The notes under the pieces are model-generated. The model made no database searches. It was not told the origin of the DNA and saw only the letters and a program-made list of their open reading frames with translations. A DNA stretch of 57,244 bases, taken from NCBI GenBank assembly GCA_026225055.1, contig JAMFSA010000122.1, positions 1 through 57,244 on the forward strand. Reading direction: 5' to 3'. Positions 54,720 through 57,244 of the stretch are shown here, one piece after another. Each line of letters begins with the position of its first letter. Position 1 is the stretch's first letter. Origin of the DNA: Mucilaginibacter xinganensis (GTDB lineage Bacteria; Bacteroidota; Bacteroidia; Sphingobacteriales; Sphingobacteriaceae). The position numbers and the translations under genes are program-made.

Positions 54720-54809
54720 TTAGCAGCGGCACATACAGCAGCAGCAAGTTGTTATTTGGGCATAACAACGAATACTGTTTTTTTGCTGAAGGAATTTAAG
54801 AGTGCTCAT
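54720..54809 (-). CDS. Cysteine-rich leader peptide, 29 aa (putative Cys-sensing attenuator)
   Basis: ATG 54809 to TAA gives a 29-codon peptide: MSTLKFLQQKNSIRC, then YAQITTCCCCMCRC. Seven of 29 residues are Cys, and six of the last eight are Cys. It begins about 33 nt after a good promoter and ends 84 nt before the porin start, so it sits in the mRNA leader of porin-pstSCAB. A perfect 8-bp hairpin (GTTGTTAT/ATAACAAC, 54748-54769) precedes the Cys codons. Poly-Cys leader ORFs that sense cysteinyl-tRNA are known in mycobacteria upstream of sulfur genes. Here I infer the same logic: when Cys is scarce the ribosome stalls and the downstream genes are expressed. Confidence 0.7.
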   Translation of the reverse strand: MSTLKFLQQKNSIRCYAQITTCCCCMCRC

Positions 54810-54848
54810 TTATCTACTATTTCTATAAAGTCTATCTTTTTAGTAGCA

Positions 54849-54878
54849 CAAATATATATGTTTAATTTGAGTGTGCAA
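54849..54878 (-). promoter_or_regulatory. Promoter of the leader-porin-pst operon
   Basis: The minus strand reads TTG (54878-54876), a 19-nt spacer and TATATTTG (54856-54849), an exact Bacteroidota -33/-7 layout. Transcription would start near 54842, about 33 nt before the leader ATG. This places the Cys-rich ORF in the transcribed leader and separates the operon from cysN, which ends in its own terminator. Confidence 0.65.
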
Positions 54879-54922
54879 GAATTATTTGAAAAAAGAAGAA
54901 AATAATTTGTTTTAGTTATCAC

Positions 54923-54951
54923 GCGTCGTCGAGGAGCGAAGCAATGACGAT
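54923..54951. repeat. Degenerate half copy of the CGTCATTGCGAGGA-type repeat
   Basis: GCGTCGTCGAGGAGCGAAGC followed by AATGACG resembles one arm of the REP-like repeat at 41216-41298 (CGTCATTGCGAGGAACGAAG), with an internal deletion. It lies just upstream of the leader promoter and downstream of the cysN terminator. It is probably a decayed repeat. Confidence 0.6.
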
Positions 54952-54965
54952 TGGTGAGATGCCAA

Positions 54966-54999
54966 ACAAAAAAAGGCGGATGATTCTATCATCCGCCTT
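54966..54999 (-). terminator. Intrinsic terminator of the cysHDN operon
   Basis: AAGGCGGATGA (54973-54983) and TCATCCGCCTT (54989-54999) form a perfect 11-bp stem with a 5-nt loop. On the minus strand it is followed by TTTTTTTG. It lies 22 nt after the cysN stop, so the porin/pst genes need their own promoter. Confidence 0.88.
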
Positions 55000-55020
55000 A
55001 CATATCTAATAGGTCTAATC

Positions 55021-56271
55021 TTAATCAGCTACAGCCCTTAACATCAAAGCGCCAACGGTAACATTGGTACGGCTATCAATAATAATAGCACCGCCATTGG
55101 CTTTGTTAACCTGGTAGGGGTCGAATGCTAACGGGTCAGCGGTTTTGATGATGATGCGGCCGATATCATTCAGTTTAAAATCCTCATCATATTCTTTTTC
55201 AAGGGTGTTGATGTTTACTTTATGTAATACTTCTTGTATACGGCAGCGGGTTACCTTGCTGTTGTGCTGTATAAAATAAGTATGTGAAGTATCCAGGGCA
55301 CGGGTATCCATCCAGCAAAGATCGGCTTCAATTACTTGTGACAGTTGTGGCTGATAATCGGTATTCACCAATATATCGCCACGACTGATATCAATATTAT
55401 CTTTTAAATGCACAGTTACCGACATGCCTGCGAATGCTTCTTCCGGCTCTTTATCAAATACCTCAATTTTTGAAACAGTTGAGCTAAAGCCTGATGGCAA
55501 CACAGTAACCTTATCATTTACGCGGAATGACCCGCTTGAGATACGGCCTGCATACCCACGGTAGTCATGTAGCTCATCAGTTTGCGGGCGTACAACCCAC
55601 TGTACGGGGAAACGGGCATGAGCTATGGTATCATCAACATTGATCTCTACAGTTTCAAGGTAATCCAGCAAGCTTTTACCATGATACCAGTTAATGTTTG
55701 TTGATTTGTTAACGATGTTGTCACCTTTAAGAGCGCTTACAGGTATAAACACTACGTTTTTGAGGCCGACTTTAGTGGCAAGTGCCTGGTAGTTTTTAAC
55801 GATGTCATTATAAACTTCTTCGCTAAAATCAACCATATCCATTTTATTTACACAAACCACTACCTTCGGTAAACCCAGTAATGATACTAAAAAGGAGTGA
55901 CGGATGGTTTGCTCAATAACACCTTTACGGGCATCTATTAATATTATAGCCAGGTTAGCATTTGACGCGCCGGTTACCATGTTACGGGTATACTGTGTAT
56001 GGCCCGGGGTATCGGCTATAATAAACTTACGTTTTTCGGTTTGAAAGTATTTGTAGGCGACATCAATGGTAATGCCTTGCTCACGTTCGGCTTTTAGGCC
56101 GTCGGTTAATATGGCAAGGTCAATGGTACCGTCGTCGTTTTTACGGTTAGAGCTATGCAGTGCTTCCAGCTGATCTAACAAAATAGATTCGCTATCATAT
56201 AATAAGCGGCCAATTAAGGTGCTTTTTCCATCGTCAACACTACCTGCTGTAATAAATTTTAGTATTTCCAT
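55021..56271 (-). CDS. cysN: Sulfate adenylyltransferase GTPase subunit CysN
   Basis: This 416-aa EF-Tu-like GTPase drives ATP sulfurylase. G1 is GSVDDGKST (10-18), the switch I Thr region is EREQGITIDVAYKYF, G3 is DTPGH (87-91), and G4 is NKMD (142-145). Two beta-barrel domains follow. It has no C-terminal CysC (APS kinase) domain, and its length is typical for Bacteroidota CysN. Together with CysD it makes adenosine 5'-phosphosulfate from sulfate and ATP. It starts 2 nt after the cysD stop and ends the cysHDN transcript. Confidence 0.97.
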   Translation of the reverse strand: MEILKFITAGSVDDGKSTLIGRLLYDSESILLDQLEALHSSNRKNDDGTIDLAILTDGLKAEREQGITIDVAYKYFQTEKRKFIIADTPGHTQYTRNMVTGASNANLAIILIDARKGVIEQTIRHSFLVSLLGLPKVVVCVNKMDMVDFSEEVYNDIVKNYQALATKVGLKNVVFIPVSALKGDNIVNKSTNINWYHGKSLLDYLETVEINVDDTIAHARFPVQWVVRPQTDELHDYRGYAGRISSGSFRVNDKVTVLPSGFSSTVSKIEVFDKEPEEAFAGMSVTVHLKDNIDISRGDILVNTDYQPQLSQVIEADLCWMDTRALDTSHTYFIQHNSKVTRCRIQEVLHKVNINTLEKEYDEDFKLNDIGRIIIKTADPLAFDPYQVNKANGGAIIIDSRTNVTVGALMLRAVAD

Positions 56272-56273
56272 AA

Positions 56274-57179
56274 TTAAAAATAGCCTCCTTTTTTGCGATC
56301 TTCCATTGCGGCTTCGCTCACTTTATCATCCATGCGTGCGCCGCGCTCGCTTATTTTTGAGGCGCTTATTTCGTCAATTATATCGTCAATCTCGTATGCA
56401 TATGATTCTACGGCTGCAGTACAGGTCATATCGCCCACAGTGCGGAAACGTACATTACGACGTTCAATCACATCTTCCTCATCCATATTTAAAAATGGTG
56501 ATGCTGCCATTAGTTGGCCGTTACGGGTTATCGTATCACGCTCATGCGCGAAGTAAATTGATGGCAGTTCCATCTTTTCGCGGCGGATATAGTTCCAAAC
56601 ATCAAGCTCGGTCCAGTTACTGATAGGGAATACCCTAACGTTTTCGCCCTTGTGTATCTTACCATTGTAGATATTCCATAGCTCAGGGCGCTGGCGTTTT
56701 GGATCCCATTGGCCAAACTCATCACGTACGGAGAATATACGCTCCTTTGCACGGGCTTTTTCTTCATCCCTTCGTGCACCGCCTATACAAGCGTCAAATT
56801 TATGCTCAGCAATGGTATCTAACAGTGTTACTGTTTGTAATGCATTACGACTGGCATTCTTTCCTTTTTGCTCAACCACTTTACCCTGGTCGATAGAATC
56901 CTGAACATTACCTACGATCAGTTTTTCGCCAAGGCGCTTCACCATGTTATCGCGGTATTCAATCGTTTCAATAAAGTTGTGCCCGGTATCAATATGTACC
57001 AGCGGGAAAGGGAATTTACCCGGCCTGAAGGCTTTCTCAGCCAAACGCACCAGGGTAATAGAATCCTTACCACCCGAAAATAACAGGGCAGGGCGCTCAA
57101 ACTGACCGGCTACCTCCCGTAAAATATAAATAGCCTCCGCTTCCAGTTCGTCTAAATAATCCAGTTGATGTTTACTCAT
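56274..57179 (-). CDS. cysD: Sulfate adenylyltransferase subunit CysD
   Basis: This 301-aa catalytic subunit has the PP-loop SGGKDS at 35-40 (PALLFSGGKDSITLVRL), then LVHIDTGHNF and ACIGGARRDEEKARAKERIF, the conserved PAPS-reductase-like sulfate/ATP site, and NWTELDVWNYIRRE. The C-terminal half (RFRTVGDMTCTAAVES) is typical of CysD. It activates sulfate together with CysN. Its ATG overlaps the stop of the preceding gene (cysH) as ATGA, and cysN follows by 2 nt. Confidence 0.97.
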   Translation of the reverse strand: MSKHQLDYLDELEAEAIYILREVAGQFERPALLFSGGKDSITLVRLAEKAFRPGKFPFPLVHIDTGHNFIETIEYRDNMVKRLGEKLIVGNVQDSIDQGKVVEQKGKNASRNALQTVTLLDTIAEHKFDACIGGARRDEEKARAKERIFSVRDEFGQWDPKRQRPELWNIYNGKIHKGENVRVFPISNWTELDVWNYIRREKMELPSIYFAHERDTITRNGQLMAASPFLNMDEEDVIERRNVRFRTVGDMTCTAAVESYAYEIDDIIDEISASKISERGARMDDKVSEAAMEDRKKGGYF

Positions 57180-57244
57180 TTTTCTACAATTTCATTTACC
57201 CCATGTAATCCGCACTCTTTTTTCGACTGATCTTCCCACCACCA
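57176..57244 (-). CDS. cysH: 3' end of phosphoadenylyl/adenylyl-sulfate reductase (CysH), partial
   Basis: The last 22 codons of a minus-strand gene enter from the right edge: WWWEDQSKKECGLHGVNEIV followed by EK and TGA. The KECGLH motif is the conserved C-terminal redox-Cys motif of PAPS/APS reductases, which reduce activated sulfate to sulfite. The stop overlaps the cysD start by 4 nt (ATGA), so cysH-cysD-cysN is one translationally coupled operon. The rest of the gene lies outside the window. Confidence 0.85.
   Translation of the reverse strand, partial: WWWEDQSKKECGLHGVNEIVEK

Noticed and set aside
54568..54768. A 66-codon minus-strand reading frame over the pst leader and porin start
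   Set aside because: It overlaps the porin signal-peptide codons in another frame and has no family features. The 29-codon Cys-rich frame in the same place fits the promoter and has a clear composition bias.

Overview
The window looks like a chromosomal segment of a soil- or plant-associated Bacteroidota, most likely Sphingobacteriaceae (Mucilaginibacter/Pedobacter-like). Evidence: a SusC/SusD locus with an ECF sigma/FecR pair, type IX secretion sorting domains (type A and CHU_C/gliding-type), LytTR signalling, Bacteroidota-type promoters (TTG-19 nt-TAnnTTTG), moderate AT richness, and palindromic intergenic repeats typical of this group. I see no tRNA, rRNA, CRISPR array, insertion sequence or prophage.

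Layout. (1) 301-1302: a lone APH-fold kinase. (2) 1476-15019: one co-directional polysaccharide utilisation locus: ECF sigma, FecR anti-sigma, SusC with STN domain, SusD, sulfatase, GH106 rhamnosidase, GH28 pectinase-like enzyme and CE12 acetylesterase. The expected substrate is a rhamnogalacturonan-type, possibly sulfated, glycan. (3) 15083-21714: an unknown 164-aa gene behind a terminator-like hairpin, an orphan full-length lanthipeptide dehydratase (LanB), and a LytS-type kinase with two paralogous, divergent LytTR regulators. (4) 21828-26410: a T9SS-secreted LamG adhesin and a WecA-type sugar-phosphate transferase. (5) 26706-31397: a GH39 enzyme, a DUF3606-like small protein, a stand-alone CHC2 zinc ribbon, a KAS III enzyme and a methyltransferase. 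(6) 31444-38728: a giant Ig-repeat surface protein and gluconokinase. (7) 39031-39995: a divergent sigma/anti-sigma pair. (8) 40004-49659: housekeeping genes on the minus strand (GNAT, PolB-like exonuclease, topA, mnmA, proBA), interrupted by palindromic repeats, plus a mini-transcription unit at 47086-47306. (9) 49858-57244: an oxyanion and sulfur region, all minus strand: the 3' end of cysH, then cysD and cysN with a terminator, then a promoter, a 29-codon cysteine-rich leader ORF, an OprP-like porin and a PstSCAB-like ABC transporter with a terminator.

The most interesting part is region 9. The Pst-like transporter would normally be called a phosphate importer. However, it lies directly behind cysH-cysD-cysN, its transcript leader encodes a peptide ending in CCCCMCRC, and its binding protein has Ala where the E. 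coli phosphate-binding Ser and Thr of the SGT motif are expected. I infer a candidate sulfate (or sulfur-regulated oxyanion) uptake system controlled by a cysteine-sensing leader peptide. This is a hypothesis drawn from sequence context, not a demonstrated function. Secondary points of interest are the orphan LanB with duplicated LytTR regulators, the sulfatase inside a pectin-type PUL, and two small membrane-protein ORFs.
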